DNA of 64,000 nt from Pseudomonas sp. GV071 (GTDB lineage: Bacteria > Pseudomonadota > Gammaproteobacteria > Pseudomonadales > Pseudomonadaceae). The position numbers and the translations under genes were made by a program. Positions 50,056 to 60,470 of this stretch are shown here, piece after piece. Positions within the stretch are counted from its first letter, which is position 1. Every line of letters starts with the position of its first letter. The stretch lies in assembly GCF_003050835.1 (NCBI RefSeq), contig NZ_QAOJ01000001.1:1-64000 (forward strand), given 5' to 3'. The notes beneath the pieces were generated by a model, which was not told where the DNA came from, did not search any database, and saw only the letters and a list, made by a program, of their open reading frames with translations.

Positions 50056-50772
50056 TTACTCGCCGTTGATCAGTACCTGGCCTTGCTTCACCCAGCCGCT
50101 GAACTCGGTGCCCTTTTTACTGGTGTAGGTGACGTTGGCCCAGCCAAAGCTATGGATGTTGGTCACGCTTACCACGTCACCGGGCACGATATAGGCCTTG
50201 TTTTCGCCGCAGCTCTCGTTCGGCGCGGTGTGGAAATACAGGCGGCCTTCTCCGGTGATCTTGCCGGGCAAGGGGCTAGGCAGGCGCTCATCCAGCGAGG
50301 CATTTTCTGCCAGCAACTCACAGTCCACCGGCTCGGTCGGCGTGCCGCTGACGAACTCGACGTCCTGCAGCAGTAGCGGCGTGTGGTGGTGGCCGGTGAG
50401 CGCGCCGGTAATGCTGCCTTTGACCGTGAGCTTGCCTTCGCTCAGCAGATAGGGGCGCAACTGGTCGTAGCCCTTCTGGTCGAGGATCAGTTGCAGGTAG
50501 TCCAGACGCTGGTCGCTGCTCACCTCGAACTCGTCGTTGGGTGTCATACACAGCGGTTCCGGTAGTGCCAGATAAAAGCCCACCTCGGCCTCGTCGCCCT
50601 GGGTTACATCTTCGAAACCGGGAGCGCCGGGGAAGGTGTCGGGGTAGAGCGTGCCGGTCAGCGTCAGGGTTTCGGTTTCGAAGACATGGCAGTCGGCGGC
50701 CTGGGCAACCGGCAGCTGCAACAGGCTGGCGACCAGGGCAAGCAGGGCGCAGCGGCGCGGGGAAAACGGCAT
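50056..50772 (-). CDS. DUF4431-like secreted protein
   Basis: The 238-residue product has a Sec signal (MPFSPRRCALLALVASLLQLPVAQA). A DUF4431-like domain follows: TLTLTGTLYPDTFPGAPGFEDVTQGDEAEVGFYLALPEPLCM... and GKLTVKGSITGALTGHHHTPLLLQDVEF. Its C-terminal SH3-like segment is AYIVPGDVVSVTNIHSFGWANVTYTSKKGTEFSGWVKQGQVLI. The assignment is from pattern memory. It is probably periplasmic and may bind cell wall through the SH3 part. The start is fixed by the signal peptide. Function unknown. Confidence 0.75.
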   Translation of the reverse strand: MPFSPRRCALLALVASLLQLPVAQAADCHVFETETLTLTGTLYPDTFPGAPGFEDVTQGDEAEVGFYLALPEPLCMTPNDEFEVSSDQRLDYLQLILDQKGYDQLRPYLLSEGKLTVKGSITGALTGHHHTPLLLQDVEFVSGTPTEPVDCELLAENASLDERLPSPLPGKITGEGRLYFHTAPNESCGENKAYIVPGDVVSVTNIHSFGWANVTYTSKKGTEFSGWVKQGQVLINGE

Positions 50773-50882
50773 GGTGGGTTCGTCCGTGAAGGCAGGTAAG
50801 GGGCGGATTAGACGCGCTGGAGCAGGGGAGGCACAAGGTGTCGGGGGCGGGGATGTGATGGAGTACGGCAAGACAGAAAAGC

Positions 50883-50943
50883 ATCGCGGCTGAAGCCGCT
50901 CCTACGGACCGCACAATCCTGTAGGAGCGGCTTCAGCCGCGAT
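50883..50943. repeat. REP-type inverted repeat
   Basis: ATCGCGGCTGAAGCCGCTCC and GGAGCGGCTTCAGCCGCGAT in perfect inversion. It differs by only a few bases from the copy at 27519-27579. It lies between the gcvT stop and the next leftward gene. Confidence 0.9.
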
Positions 50944-50966
50944 TGGCCGTACCTGAAAACGCTGTT

Positions 50967-52088
50967 TTACCCGCGGTAGTAGCGCTGCGGCACGAACGGG
51001 GTTTTGGCTACTTTCATCGGTACACGTTTGCCGCGCACCAGGGCCCAGACGGTGTTTTCCAGGGCGTTGTGGCCAGCGTTGACGTAGCCCATGGCCAACG
51101 GCGCGCCGAGGGTGGGGCCGAAGCCGCCGCTGCAGACCTGGCCGATCACCACGCCATCGACGTCGACAATCTCGCAGCCTTCACGCACCGGGGTGCGTTC
51201 TTGGGGCAGCAGGCCAACACGTTTGCTCGCCACGCCTTCCTGTTGCTGGGCGAACACGCGGGCGGCACCGGGGAAACCACCGGCACGGGCGCCGTCGGCG
51301 CGGCGAGTTTTCGAGATGGCCCAGAGCAGGCCGGCTTCGATGGGCGTGGTGGCGGTGCTCATGTCGTGGCCGTACAGGCATAGGCCGGCTTCCAGGCGCA
51401 GCGAGTCGCGGGCGCCCAGGCCGATGGCCTGCACTTGCGGTTCGGCCAGCAGGGCGCGGGCGATTTTCTCGGCGGCGTCGCTTGGGATGGAAATTTCGTA
51501 GCCGTCTTCACCGGTGTAGCCGGAGCGGCTGACGAAGCAGTCGACGCCCAGCAGGGTCACTGGCTGGAAGTTCATGAAGGTCATCTTCGCCACCTCCGGC
51601 GCCAGGCGTGCGAGCACGGTGACGGCGGCCGGGCCTTGCAGGGCGAGCAGGGCGCGGTCGAATTGGGCGACCACTTCGCACTGGCCGCTCAAGTGTTGTT
51701 GCAGGTGGGCCAGGTCTTCGTTTTTGCAGGCGGCGTTGACCACCAGAAAGAGCGTGTCGTTGCCGAGGTTGGCGACCATCAGGTCGTCGAGGATGCCGCC
51801 GTTTTCGTCGGTGAACATGGCGTAGCGCTGCATGCCGACCGGCAGGTCGATGATGTCTACCGGCACCAGGGTTTCCAGGGCGGCGGCTGCGTTGGCGCCT
51901 TTGAGCAGAATCTGGCCCATGTGCGACACATCAAACAGACCGGCCTGGTCGCGGGTGTGTTGGTGTTCTTTGAGCACTCCCAGGGGGTATTGCACCGGCA
52001 TGTCGTAGCCGGCGAACGGCACCATACGGGCACCGAGTTCCAGGTGCAGGGCGTGGAGAGGGGTTTTGGCCAGGGTTGAGGGGGTCAT
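50967..52088 (-). CDS. gcvT: Glycine cleavage system aminomethyltransferase (T protein)
   Basis: The 373-residue product is GcvT, which transfers the methylene group from lipoyl-bound aminomethyl to tetrahydrofolate and releases ammonia. Typical segments are [68 protein letters not shown] and [14 protein letters not shown]. It is the last gene of a leftward gcvH-gcvP-sdaA-gcvT cluster. A repeat of about 110 bases separates it from sdaA. Confidence 0.95.
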   Translation of the reverse strand: MTPSTLAKTPLHALHLELGARMVPFAGYDMPVQYPLGVLKEHQHTRDQAGLFDVSHMGQILLKGANAAAALETLVPVDIIDLPVGMQRYAMFTDENGGILDDLMVANLGNDTLFLVVNAACKNEDLAHLQQHLSGQCEVVAQFDRALLALQGPAAVTVLARLAPEVAKMTFMNFQPVTLLGVDCFVSRSGYTGEDGYEISIPSDAAEKIARALLAEPQVQAIGLGARDSLRLEAGLCLYGHDMSTATTPIEAGLLWAISKTRRADGARAGGFPGAARVFAQQQEGVASKRVGLLPQERTPVREGCEIVDVDGVVIGQVCSGGFGPTLGAPLAMGYVNAGHNALENTVWALVRGKRVPMKVAKTPFVPQRYYRG

Positions 52089-52125
52089 GGTGTGCTCCTT
52101 GAACGTTGTGCTGGAGTGGGGAAGG

Positions 52126-52236
52126 GCCCCTCTCCCTAGCCCTCTCCCGCAGGCGGGAGAGGGGACTGATCGATGTTTTGTTCTAGATTGTCTCCCCTCG
52201 CCCGCTAGCGGGAGAGGGGCCGGGGGTGAGGGCCGC
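52126..52236. repeat. CT-rich inverted repeat, copy 2
   Basis: GCCCCTCTCCCTAGCCCTCT... pairs with ...GGGAGAGGGGCCGGGGGTGA. It is the same element as 39161-39270, sharing GGGGACTGATCG in the loop region. It sits between sdaA and gcvT. Confidence 0.85.
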
Positions 52237-52247
52237 AGGCAACTCGG

Positions 52248-53624
52248 TCAACATTCAATAATGTTCACAGCCAACCCACCCCGCGCGGTCTCTTTGTACT
52301 TGTTGTTCATGTCCGCCCCTGTCTGCCGCATGGTGCGGATTACCTTGTCGAGCGAGACAAAGTGCTGCCCATCGCCGCGCAACGCCATGCGCACGGCATT
52401 GATGGCTTTCACCGAGCCCATGGCATTGCGCTCGATGCACGGCACCTGCACCAAGCCACCGATAGGGTCGCAGGTCAGGCCAAGGTTATGTTCCATGCCG
52501 ATCTCGGCGGCGTTTTCCACTTGCTGCACGCTGCCGCCCATGACTTCACACAGCGCCCCGGCAGCCATCGAACAGGCGACGCCGACTTCGCCCTGGCAGC
52601 CGACTTCAGCGCCGGAGATCGAGGCGTTTTCTTTGTACAGAATGCCGATGGCGGCGGCGGTGAGCAGAAAGCGCACCACGCCGTCGTCGCTGGCGCCGGG
52701 AATAAAGCGCACGTAGTAGTGCAGCACCGCCGGCACAATGCCCGCTGCGCCGTTGGTGGGCGCGGTGACCACGCGGCCGCCGCTGGCGTTTTCTTCGTTG
52801 ACGGCCAGCGCGTAGAGGTTGACCCAGTCGAGCACCGATAACGCGTCACGCAGCGCCGCTTCCGGGTTTTTGCACAGTTGCCGGTGCAGGGCGGCGGCGC
52901 GGCGTTTGACCTTCAAGCCGCCGGGCATGATGCCCTCGTTGCGGCAGCCGGCTTCGACGCAGTCCTGCATCACTTGCCAGATGCGCAGTAGCCCGGCGCG
53001 GGTTTCCGCTTCCGGGCGCCAGACGCTTTCGTTGGCCAGCATCAGTTGGCTGATGGAAAGGCCATGCTCGGCGCAGTGGGCCATCAACTGGTCGCCGCTT
53101 TTGAACGGGTAGGGCTGCACGGTGGCGTCTTCCACAATGCGGTCGGCGCCGGCGGCGTCTTCATCGACGACAAAACCGCCGCCCACCGAGTAGTACTCGC
53201 GGCTGCGCAGTTGTAGACCGGCCTCGTCGAAGGCGCGAAAGATCATGCCGTTGGGGTGTTGCGGCAAGGGTTTGCGGATCATCGCCAGGTGCTGTTTTTC
53301 CACGAAGGCGATGGGCTTTTCACCCAGCAGGTTGAGCTGGCCGCTTTTGCGGATGGCCGCCAGGCGGGCGTCGACGGTGGCGGTGTCGACGGTGTCCGGG
53401 TGCTCGCCTTCCAGGCCGAGCAGCACGGCTTTATCGCTGCCGTGGCCTTTGCCGGTGGCGCCGAGGGAGCCGTATAGCTCGACTTTCACGCTGTGGGTGG
53501 CGGTGAGCAGATCGTCGCGGCGCAGGCCTTCGACAAACCGCGCGGCCGCGCGCATCGGCCCGACCGTGTGGGAACTGGAGGGGCCGATACCGATCTTGAA
53601 CAGGTCGAACACGCTAAGTGCCAT
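52248..53624 (-). CDS. sdaA: L-serine ammonia-lyase (4Fe-4S)
   Basis: The 458-residue product is a single-chain iron-sulfur serine dehydratase that converts L-serine to pyruvate and ammonia. The beta domain opens [24 protein letters not shown]. The alpha domain carries the cluster cysteines in [22 protein letters not shown] and [27 protein letters not shown]. Together with the neighbouring glycine cleavage genes it channels glycine through serine to pyruvate. It follows gcvP after 160 bases that contain a REP element. Confidence 0.95.
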   Translation of the reverse strand: MALSVFDLFKIGIGPSSSHTVGPMRAAARFVEGLRRDDLLTATHSVKVELYGSLGATGKGHGSDKAVLLGLEGEHPDTVDTATVDARLAAIRKSGQLNLLGEKPIAFVEKQHLAMIRKPLPQHPNGMIFRAFDEAGLQLRSREYYSVGGGFVVDEDAAGADRIVEDATVQPYPFKSGDQLMAHCAEHGLSISQLMLANESVWRPEAETRAGLLRIWQVMQDCVEAGCRNEGIMPGGLKVKRRAAALHRQLCKNPEAALRDALSVLDWVNLYALAVNEENASGGRVVTAPTNGAAGIVPAVLHYYVRFIPGASDDGVVRFLLTAAAIGILYKENASISGAEVGCQGEVGVACSMAAGALCEVMGGSVQQVENAAEIGMEHNLGLTCDPIGGLVQVPCIERNAMGSVKAINAVRMALRGDGQHFVSLDKVIRTMRQTGADMNNKYKETARGGLAVNIIEC

Positions 53625-53710
53625 ACAGACCTCGGATACAGAAGGCTATTGATGCAGCGTAGACCGCGAGGTGTGTGCCCCTTACGGTCTTGGGGATAGG
53701 CGGTGGTGCC

Positions 53711-53773
53711 ATCGCGGCTAAAGCCTCTCCCACAAGAGCACTCGCTACCTGTGGGAGCGGCTTCAGCCGCGAT
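53711..53773. repeat. REP-type inverted repeat inside the gcv cluster
   Basis: ATCGCGGCTAAAGCCTCTCC and GGAGCGGCTTCAGCCGCGAT in imperfect inversion. It occupies the gcvP-sdaA gap, where P. aeruginosa carries glyA2. Confidence 0.85.
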
Positions 53774-53784
53774 GCTCTTGGCGC

Positions 53785-56643
53785 TTAGGCGTCAGCGTAT
53801 TCGCTGATCGACGGGCAGGAGCAGACCAGGTTGCGGTCGCCGTAGACGTTGTCGATCCGCGCCACGGGCGGCCAGTACTTGGCTTCCACGATGCTTGCCA
53901 GCGGGTAAGCGGCTTGCTCGCGGCTGTAGGCGTGCGGCCATTCGCCAAGCAGTTCCTGGGCGGTGTGCGGGGCGTTTTTCAGGGGGTTGTCCTGGGCGTC
54001 CGACTCGCCGCGTTCGATGGCGCGGATCTCGTTACGGATGCTGATCATGGCGTCGCAGAACCGGTCCAGCTCTTCTTTGGATTCGCTTTCGGTCGGCTCG
54101 ATCATCAGGGTGTTGGCCACTGGGAACGACATGGTCGGCGCATGGAAGCCATAGTCGATCAGGCGCTTGGCGACGTCATCAACGCTGATGCCGCTGGTTT
54201 CTTTCAGCGGGCGTACATCGAGGATGCATTCGTGAGCGACCAGGCCATTGCTGCCGGCGTACAGCACGGGGAAGTGCTCTTCGAGGCGGTTGGCAATGTA
54301 GTTGGCGCTGAGAATGGCCAGTTGCGAGGCGCGTTTGAGGCCTTCGCCGCCCATCATTTTCATGTACATCCAGGAGATCGGCAGAATGCTCGCGCTGCCG
54401 AACGGCGCGGCGCTGACTGCACCTTCTTTACGGGCCATATGGCCGTGACCGGGCAGGAATGGCGCCAGGTGCGACTTCACGCCGATTGGGCCAACGCCTG
54501 GGCCGCCACCACCGTGGGGGATGCAGAAGGTTTTGTGCAGGTTCAGGTGCGACACGTCGCCGCCGAACTTGCCGGGAGCGCACAGGCCGACCATGGCGTT
54601 CATGTTGGCGCCGTCGATGTACACCTGGCCGCCGTTGTCGTGAATGATCGCGCAGATATCGAGGATCTCTTCTTCGAACACGCCGTGGGTGGACGGGTAG
54701 GTGATCATCAGCGCGGCCAGGCGGTCTTTGTGTTCCAGGGCCTTGGCGCGCAGGTCTTCGACATCCACGTTGCCGCGGGCGTCGCAGGCGGTGACCACTA
54801 CACGCATGCCGGCCATGTTGGCGGTTGCGGGGTTGGTGCCGTGGGCGGAGGAGGGGATCAGGCAGATGTCGCGTTCACCTTCGCCACGGCTGGCGTGGTA
54901 GGCGCGAATGGCCAGCAGGCCTGCGTATTCACCTTGCGAGCCGGCGTTGGGCTGTAACGACACGGCGTCGTAACCGGTGGCGGCGCAGAGCATCGCTTCC
55001 AGTTCGTCGGTCAGTTGCTGGTAGCCCTGGGCTTGTTCAGCCGGCACGAACGGGTGCAGGCCACCGAAAGCGCTCCAGGTGATCGGCTGCATTTCGCTGG
55101 CGGCGTTGAGCTTCATGGTGCACGAGCCCAGCGGGATCATGGTGCGGTCGAGCGCCAGGTCTTTGTCGGCGAGGCGACGCAGGTAGCGCATCAGCTCGGT
55201 TTCCGAGTGATAGCGGTTGAACGAGGGGTGCTGCAGGAAGGTGCTGGTACGCAGCAGCGCTTCAGGCAGTTGCAGGCCGGCGTTGGCGGCCAGTGCTGCG
55301 AAGTCCGGCAGGGCTTGGCCGCTGGTGGCGAACAACGCCCACAAGGCTTCGATATCGGCCTGGGTGGTGGTTTCGTCGATGGACAGGCCCAGTTGGCCGG
55401 CATCGATCTGGCGCAGGTTGATCTCGGCGGCCCACGCTTTTGCGTGCAGCTCGGCAGTGCGCGCACCGGTGTTGAGGGTGACGGTGTCGAAGAAGCTCGC
55501 TTGCGCGACCGGCAGGCCGAGCTGCGCCAAGCCTTGGGCGGCGATCACGGTGAGCACGTGTACGCGCTTGGCGATCTGGGTCAGGCCTTGCGGGCCGTGG
55601 TAGACGGCGTACATGCCGGCGATGTTGGCCAGCAGAACCTGGGCGGTGCAGATGTTGCTGGTGGCCTTCTCGCGGCGGATATGTTGCTCGCGGGTTTGCA
55701 TGGCCAGGCGGAACGCCGGTTTGCCATGGCGGTCGATGGACACGCCCACCAGGCGGCCCGGCATGTCGCGTTTGAATGCATCGCGGGTGGCGAAGTAAGC
55801 GGCGTGCGGGCCACCAAAGCCCAGCGGCACACCAAAGCGTTGCGCGCTGCCCAGGGCCACGTCGGCGTCGAATTCGCCGGGAGGGGTCAGCAGGGTCAGG
55901 GCCAGCAGGTCAGCGGCCACGGCCACCAGGGCGCCGACGGCGTGGAACTGCTCGACCAGGGCGCGGTAGTCAAAAATGTCGCCATTGCTGGCCGGGTATT
56001 GCAGCAGCGCGCCGAAGTAGGCGGAGAAGTCTTCGATGGCGCTTTCGTCGCCCACCACCACATCAATGCCCAGCGGCTCGGCACGGGTGCGCAGCACGTC
56101 GAGGGTTTGCGGGTGGCAGTGCTTGGAGGCGAAGAAGGTCTGGCTGGCTTTGTTTTTTGCCAGGCGTTTGCAGAAAGTCATGGCTTCGGCAGCGGCGGTG
56201 GCTTCGTCGAGCAACGAGGCGTTGGCGATTTGCAGGCCGGTGAGGTCGCAGATCATGGTCTGGAAGTTGAGCAGGGCTTCCAGACGGCCTTGGGAAATCT
56301 CTGGTTGGTACGGGGTGTAGGCGGTGTACCAGGCCGGGTTTTCCAGCAGGTTGCGCAGGATTGGTGCCGGGGTCAGGGTGCCGTAGTAGCCCTGGCCGAT
56401 ATAGGTTTTGAACTGCTTATTTTTGTCGGCGATACCTTTGATTTCAGCCAGGGCCGCGGTTTCGCTGAGGCCTTCGGGCAGGTTGAGCACGCTGGTGCCC
56501 TTGATGCTGTCGGGGATCACGCTGGCGCTCATGGCTTCCAGGGAGTCGTAACCCAACTGCTGCAGCATGGCGGCGATGTCGCGTTCACGCGGGCCGATGT
56601 GACGGGCGATGAATTCGTTGCGGGTATCAAGGGAGATGGTCAT
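53785..56643 (-). CDS. gcvP: Glycine dehydrogenase (decarboxylating), P protein
   Basis: The 952-residue product is a full-length homodimeric-type P protein that decarboxylates glycine with PLP and passes the aminomethyl group to lipoyl-GcvH. The N-terminal half has [17 protein letters not shown] and [50 protein letters not shown]. The PLP-lysine block is [25 protein letters not shown]. It starts 10 bases after the gcvH stop and is cotranscribed with it. It is the second (catabolic, GcsR-controlled) set, as in P. aeruginosa gcvP2. Confidence 0.97.
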   Translation of the reverse strand: MTISLDTRNEFIARHIGPRERDIAAMLQQLGYDSLEAMSASVIPDSIKGTSVLNLPEGLSETAALAEIKGIADKNKQFKTYIGQGYYGTLTPAPILRNLLENPAWYTAYTPYQPEISQGRLEALLNFQTMICDLTGLQIANASLLDEATAAAEAMTFCKRLAKNKASQTFFASKHCHPQTLDVLRTRAEPLGIDVVVGDESAIEDFSAYFGALLQYPASNGDIFDYRALVEQFHAVGALVAVAADLLALTLLTPPGEFDADVALGSAQRFGVPLGFGGPHAAYFATRDAFKRDMPGRLVGVSIDRHGKPAFRLAMQTREQHIRREKATSNICTAQVLLANIAGMYAVYHGPQGLTQIAKRVHVLTVIAAQGLAQLGLPVAQASFFDTVTLNTGARTAELHAKAWAAEINLRQIDAGQLGLSIDETTTQADIEALWALFATSGQALPDFAALAANAGLQLPEALLRTSTFLQHPSFNRYHSETELMRYLRRLADKDLALDRTMIPLGSCTMKLNAASEMQPITWSAFGGLHPFVPAEQAQGYQQLTDELEAMLCAATGYDAVSLQPNAGSQGEYAGLLAIRAYHASRGEGERDICLIPSSAHGTNPATANMAGMRVVVTACDARGNVDVEDLRAKALEHKDRLAALMITYPSTHGVFEEEILDICAIIHDNGGQVYIDGANMNAMVGLCAPGKFGGDVSHLNLHKTFCIPHGGGGPGVGPIGVKSHLAPFLPGHGHMARKEGAVSAAPFGSASILPISWMYMKMMGGEGLKRASQLAILSANYIANRLEEHFPVLYAGSNGLVAHECILDVRPLKETSGISVDDVAKRLIDYGFHAPTMSFPVANTLMIEPTESESKEELDRFCDAMISIRNEIRAIERGESDAQDNPLKNAPHTAQELLGEWPHAYSREQAAYPLASIVEAKYWPPVARIDNVYGDRNLVCSCPSISEYADA

Positions 56644-56653
56644 CGGGGCGGTC

Positions 56654-57037
56654 TCAGGCGTCGTCGTTGGCTTTGAGCAGGCGGTCGTAGGCGGCTTGGT
56701 CGAGCAGGTCGGCCAGCACGCTGTTGTCGGCCAACTGCATGCGGAAGAACCAGCCCGCGCCGAGGGAATCTTCGTTGACGGTTTCCGGAGCGTTTTCCAG
56801 GGCGGTGTTCACTTCCACTACTTCACCGTCCACCGGCATGGCGATGGTGCTGGCGGCTTTGACCGACTCCAGCACCGCTACTTCGGCGCCGGCAGCGTGA
56901 GCGCCGAGCTCCGGCAATTGCACGAATACCACATCACCAAGGGCTTCCTGGGCGTAGGGAGTGATGCCGACGGTAACCAGGCCATCACTGTCCAGACGCA
57001 GCCATTCATGTTCGCTGGTGAATCGCAATTCGCTCAT
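56654..57037 (-). CDS. gcvH: Glycine cleavage system H protein
   Basis: The 127-residue product carries the lipoylation site LESVKAAS (Lys60). It shuttles the aminomethyl group between the P, T and L proteins. It opens [43 protein letters not shown], the standard family start, with AGGAAG before the ATG. It is the first gene of the gcvHP-sdaA-gcvT cluster. It is driven by a sigma-54 promoter (separate entry), so it corresponds to gcvH2 of P. aeruginosa. Confidence 0.96.
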   Translation of the reverse strand: MSELRFTSEHEWLRLDSDGLVTVGITPYAQEALGDVVFVQLPELGAHAAGAEVAVLESVKAASTIAMPVDGEVVEVNTALENAPETVNEDSLGAGWFFRMQLADNSVLADLLDQAAYDRLLKANDDA

Positions 57038-57108
57038 GTCGCTTCCTATGGTCAGGGGCTTGCCCGTTCTGAGGGGTGGGCAATGCCAGAGTAATGCTCA
57101 GGGCTGTT

Positions 57109-57124
57109 AGCAAGGGCGGTGCCA
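57109..57124 (-). promoter_or_regulatory. Sigma-54 promoter of gcvH
   Basis: Minus-strand TGGCAC-CGCCC-TTGCT matches the consensus TGGCAC-N5-TTGCW at every fixed position, with correct -24/-12 spacing. The predicted start is near 57098, about 60 bases before the gcvH ATG. Confidence 0.88.
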
Positions 57125-57188
57125 GGTTGTGCCGAAGTAGGTAATCCGGGGCTTTGCGCGAAGTAGGAGGATTCAGCGGCGGGCTGGC

Positions 57189-57311
57189 TGGAATGAAAAC
57201 GCTACAGTGACGCGGCGGTCGTAAAATTAATTGCGCTAGAGCGGCTGGGAGCGTGGGCGTGCTGGTTTTGGAGCGTTATCGTTACGATGTAATGAAATCG
57301 ATACGGTTACA
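57189..57311 (-). promoter_or_regulatory. Putative GcsR binding sites upstream of gcvH
   Basis: Minus-strand matches to the GcsR site TGTAACG-N4-CGTTCCG (consensus recalled from P. aeruginosa). TGTAGCG-TTTT-CATTCCA lies at 57189-57206 and CGTAACG-ATAA-CGCTCCA at 57269-57286. A weaker TGTAACC-GTAT-CGATTTC lies at 57294-57311. They lie 80-200 bases upstream of the sigma-54 element, as expected for enhancer sites. The third match is poor in its second half. Confidence 0.65.
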
Positions 57312-57381
57312 TTTGCTGAGGAACCGCTGGCGCTCTACTACAGTCATTTACCCACCTGCCCATGGAAATAGGATGCTCGCT

Positions 57382-57921
57382 ATGCAAAAGGTTTCTCGTC
57401 ATCTGCTGGCTGCCGCCGTGCTGCTTGCCGTCGCCACCGGCGCCCAGGCGGCCGAATCGCTCACGGTGCAACTCAACCAGGCCACCGAAAACGGCGCCGG
57501 AAAGCCGGTGGGCAATGTGGTGGTCACCGAGTCGAAATACGGCCTGGTGTTTACCCCCACGCTCAGCGGTCTGCAGCCCGGCGTTCACGGTTTTCACGTG
57601 CACATGAACCCGAGCTGCGACGTGGCGACCGTCGATGGCAAAGTGACCCCGGCCGGCGCTGCGGGCGGTCACTGGGACCCGGAAAAGACCGGCAAGCACG
57701 GCTATCCGTGGGAGGACGGTAATCACCTCGGTGATCTGCCTGCGCTCTACGTGACCGCAGACGGCAAGGCCAGCCAACCGGTGTTGGCGCCGCGATTGAA
57801 GAAGCTGTCCGAGCTGAGTGGGCATGCGTTGATGCTGCATGCCGGTGGTGATAACCACGCCGATCACCCGGCGCCATTGGGCGGTGGCGGGGCGCGGTTT
57901 GCGTGCGGGGTGATTAAGTAA
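57382..57921 (+). CDS. sodC: Periplasmic Cu/Zn superoxide dismutase
   Basis: The 179-residue product has a Sec signal ([23 protein letters not shown]). The SodC metal ligands are all visible: [42 protein letters not shown] and [31 protein letters not shown], with the disulphide cysteines in PSCD and RFACG. It removes periplasmic superoxide. AGGA is correctly spaced before this ATG; an ATG three codons upstream is possible. It is divergent from gcvH, and its own promoter overlaps the GcsR site region. Confidence 0.95.
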   Translation: MQKVSRHLLAAAVLLAVATGAQAAESLTVQLNQATENGAGKPVGNVVVTESKYGLVFTPTLSGLQPGVHGFHVHMNPSCDVATVDGKVTPAGAAGGHWDPEKTGKHGYPWEDGNHLGDLPALYVTADGKASQPVLAPRLKKLSELSGHALMLHAGGDNHADHPAPLGGGGARFACGVIK

Positions 57922-57936
57922 CCGACGATCTGCTTG

Positions 57937-58013
57937 TGTGGGAGGGGCTTTAGCCGCGAGTTCTTTACGGCCGTGAAGAAGGTCAAAAGCTCGCGGCTAA
58001 AGCCCCTCCCACA
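57937..58013. repeat. REP-type inverted repeat
   Basis: TGTGGGAGGGGCTTTAGCCG and CGGCTAAAGCCCCTCCCACA, with a 29-base interior. It lies between the convergent sodC and gcsR genes. Confidence 0.9.
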
Positions 58014-58030
58014 GGAGTCTTCGTTGGGCT

Positions 58031-59566
58031 TCAGCCTTTCGAAATCCCATACTTTTTCAGCCGCTTGGCAATCGCCGTATGCGAGGTCAGCAACCGCGCT
58101 GCCAACTGCCGGCTCGACGGGTAACTGCTGTAGAGCTTCTCCAGCAAACCCTTCTCAAAGCCATCCACCGCTTCTTCCAAACTGCGAACTTCGCCCTCTG
58201 CCTGGGGCGCCACCGCCGTGCCGGCAATATCCAGATCGCCAACATCCACCAACGGGCTGTCGCACACCGCGGCGGCGCGGAAGATCACGTTTTGCAGTTG
58301 CCGCACGTTGCCCGGCCACGGGTTGCTCAGCAGTGCCGGGTAGGTGCCGGGCGTCAGGCGGCAGATGGGTCGTTGAATCTGCGCGCAGGCTTGCTGCATA
58401 AAGTGCCGGGCCAGCAGCAGGATGTCGTGGCCACGTTCACGCAGCGGCGGCACTTCCAAGGTCAGTACGTTGAGGCGGTAGAACAGGTCTTCACGGAAGC
58501 TTCCCTGGCTGACCATCTGTTCCAGGTCGCGGTGGGTGGCGCTGAGGATGCGTACATCGACCTTCATTTCGCGGTCGCCGCCGACACGGCGGAAGCTGCC
58601 GTCGCTGAGAAAACGCAGCAGCTTGGCTTGCAGGTACGGCGACATTTCGCCGATTTCATCGAGGAACACCGTGCCTTGGTGTGCCAGTTCCAGTAGCCCT
58701 GGTTTGCCACCGCGTTGCGCGCCGGTGAAGGCGCCGGGGGCGTAACCGAACAGCTCGCTTTCGGCGAGGTTCTCCGGCAAGGCGGCGCAGTTCAGCGCCA
58801 GAAACGGCGCGTTGCTGCGTGGACTCAAGGCATGGCAGGCGCGCGCCACCAGCTCTTTGCCCGTGCCGGTTTCGCCGCGGATAAGCAGCGGCGCATCGAG
58901 GGTGGCGATGCGCTGGGCGCGGGCCTTGAGGTTGCGCACCGGCTGCGAGTCGCCAAGCAGTGAGTCGAAGCCTTCGGCATGGTCGTGGTGCAGGGCCGAC
59001 AGGCGCTCGCCGATGCGGTTGGGCAGGTACAGGGTCAGCAGGCCGCCGGCCAGTTGCTGCTGTTGGCTGCCGGTCGGGGTGTCGGTGATCGGCATGGCGT
59101 CGAGCAGCAGGGCCTGGCCCTTGAGTGACACCTCGCGCATGGGCAGGCGAAAACCATGATCGATCAGCGCCTGTTGCAGGCCTTCGTCATCGAACAGGGT
59201 GGCCAGCGGTTCACCAGCCGCCTCATGGCCGCAGAGGGCGGTGAGTGCCGGGTTGGCCAGCAGTACGTGGCCGGAGTCGTCCACCGCCAGCACCGGGTCG
59301 GTCATTGCGGCCAGCAGGGCGTCGAGCTGTAAGCGGCGGCGCTGGCCGGGGAGGATGTCGACCACGTGCATGCTCTGCACACCCTTGATCTGCAGCAGCG
59401 CGTCGCGCAGCTCCTCGAGCACCTGGGGGCTGAGGGTCGGGGCGTCGATGTAGACGTTGGGCGGGATCATCTCCACGGCGTCCAGGTTGAGATTGCGCCC
59501 GCCGAGCAGGGCGAGCACTTCCTGGGTGATACCAACGCGGTCGATAAAGCTGACGTGAATGCGCAT
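58031..59566 (-). CDS. gcsR: Sigma-54 activator of glycine cleavage, GcsR (TyrR-like)
   Basis: The 511-residue product has the TyrR layout: an ACT domain (about 1-75, MRIHVSFIDRVGITQEVLALLGGRNLNLDAVEM), a PAS domain (about 80-190), the AAA+ domain (about 205-440) and a C-terminal TyrR-type HTH (about 465-511). Walker A is GETGTGKE. The GAFTGA loop (YAPGAFTGAQRG) is intact, so it can activate sigma-54, unlike E. coli TyrR. It lies next to the gcv cluster with the sigma-54 promoter and matches GcsR of P. aeruginosa, which responds to glycine. Confidence 0.9.
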   Translation of the reverse strand: MRIHVSFIDRVGITQEVLALLGGRNLNLDAVEMIPPNVYIDAPTLSPQVLEELRDALLQIKGVQSMHVVDILPGQRRRLQLDALLAAMTDPVLAVDDSGHVLLANPALTALCGHEAAGEPLATLFDDEGLQQALIDHGFRLPMREVSLKGQALLLDAMPITDTPTGSQQQQLAGGLLTLYLPNRIGERLSALHHDHAEGFDSLLGDSQPVRNLKARAQRIATLDAPLLIRGETGTGKELVARACHALSPRSNAPFLALNCAALPENLAESELFGYAPGAFTGAQRGGKPGLLELAHQGTVFLDEIGEMSPYLQAKLLRFLSDGSFRRVGGDREMKVDVRILSATHRDLEQMVSQGSFREDLFYRLNVLTLEVPPLRERGHDILLLARHFMQQACAQIQRPICRLTPGTYPALLSNPWPGNVRQLQNVIFRAAAVCDSPLVDVGDLDIAGTAVAPQAEGEVRSLEEAVDGFEKGLLEKLYSSYPSSRQLAARLLTSHTAIAKRLKKYGISKG

Positions 59567-59649
59567 GCGGGGCTGGCTATAAGGTGAGAGCGGGGCAAGT
59601 ATGCCCGTTCCCGGTTACCCTTGGCGAACCGGGCCAACAAGGGAAAACC

Positions 59650-60375
59650 ATGCCGCAGTCATTAACGCTTCAGGCCGGCCTATGGGGCTGGTTGGCTGCC
59701 AGCAGTCTGTTGCTGGGCGCCGCCATTGGCGCCTATGTGCAGCTGCCGAAAAAACTGCTGGCCTCGATCATGGCCTACGGCAGCGGGGTGCTGATTGCGG
59801 CGCTGTGTTTCGAGCAGATTCCCGATGCGGAAGAACTCGGCGGGCCGCTGCCGACATTACTCGGCCTGGCCAGTGGCGGCGTGGTGTTTGTGGTGGCCAG
59901 CAAGGGCCTCGACCGTTTGCAGGGCAAGGCCAATGCCAGCGCGTTGCTCGGCGTGTTGATCGCCGCCGGCGCGTTTCTCGATGGCATTCCGGAATCCCTC
60001 GGCTTGGGCTTGGGTTTGCTCGATGGCGGCAAGGTCAGCATGGTGATGCTGGTGGCGATTTTTCTGTCCAACCTGCCTGAAGGCCTGGCCAGCGCGGCCG
60101 GCATGCGCGCCGGGGGCACGCGGCGGCTGTATGTGTTCGCCCTGTGGGGCACGATTGTGCTGCTCTCCGGCTTTGCCGCGATGGCGGGACCTGGGCTGTT
60201 CGCCGGTGTGGATGCGATGTGGCTGGCGTTTGCGCTGGGGTTTTCCTCGGGCGCGGTACTCTGCATGTTGGTCGATACCCTGATTCCCGAGGCCTTTGCC
60301 AGCACCCAGGCCTGGACCGGGCTGATCACCCTGGCCGGTTTTATGACTGCCTTGGCCTTGCATCACGCCACGTGA
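59650..60375 (+). CDS. ZIP family metal transporter
   Basis: The 241-residue product has about eight membrane helices in the ZIP order. It carries the characteristic metal-path segment [20 protein letters not shown] in helix 4 and the partner [15 protein letters not shown] in helix 5. It moves Zn2+ or another divalent ion into the cytosol. The ATG giving [10 protein letters not shown] is used rather than an earlier one because the membrane domain starts here. It is followed by pyrF after about 95 bases. Confidence 0.88.
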   Translation: MPQSLTLQAGLWGWLAASSLLLGAAIGAYVQLPKKLLASIMAYGSGVLIAALCFEQIPDAEELGGPLPTLLGLASGGVVFVVASKGLDRLQGKANASALLGVLIAAGAFLDGIPESLGLGLGLLDGGKVSMVMLVAIFLSNLPEGLASAAGMRAGGTRRLYVFALWGTIVLLSGFAAMAGPGLFAGVDAMWLAFALGFSSGAVLCMLVDTLIPEAFASTQAWTGLITLAGFMTALALHHAT

Positions 60376-60470
60376 TGGCCGGACCTGCCGCCGTGTCCAT
60401 GGCTTGCGCTACAATGCGCGCCGATTTCGACCACCGAACTCCGAATTCCGACCACCGAGACCCGTCGCCC

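Noticed and set aside
57038..57381. Glycine riboswitch before gcvH
   Set aside because: I looked for the paired aptamer pattern and found none; the sigma-54 promoter with GcsR-type sites explains regulation better.
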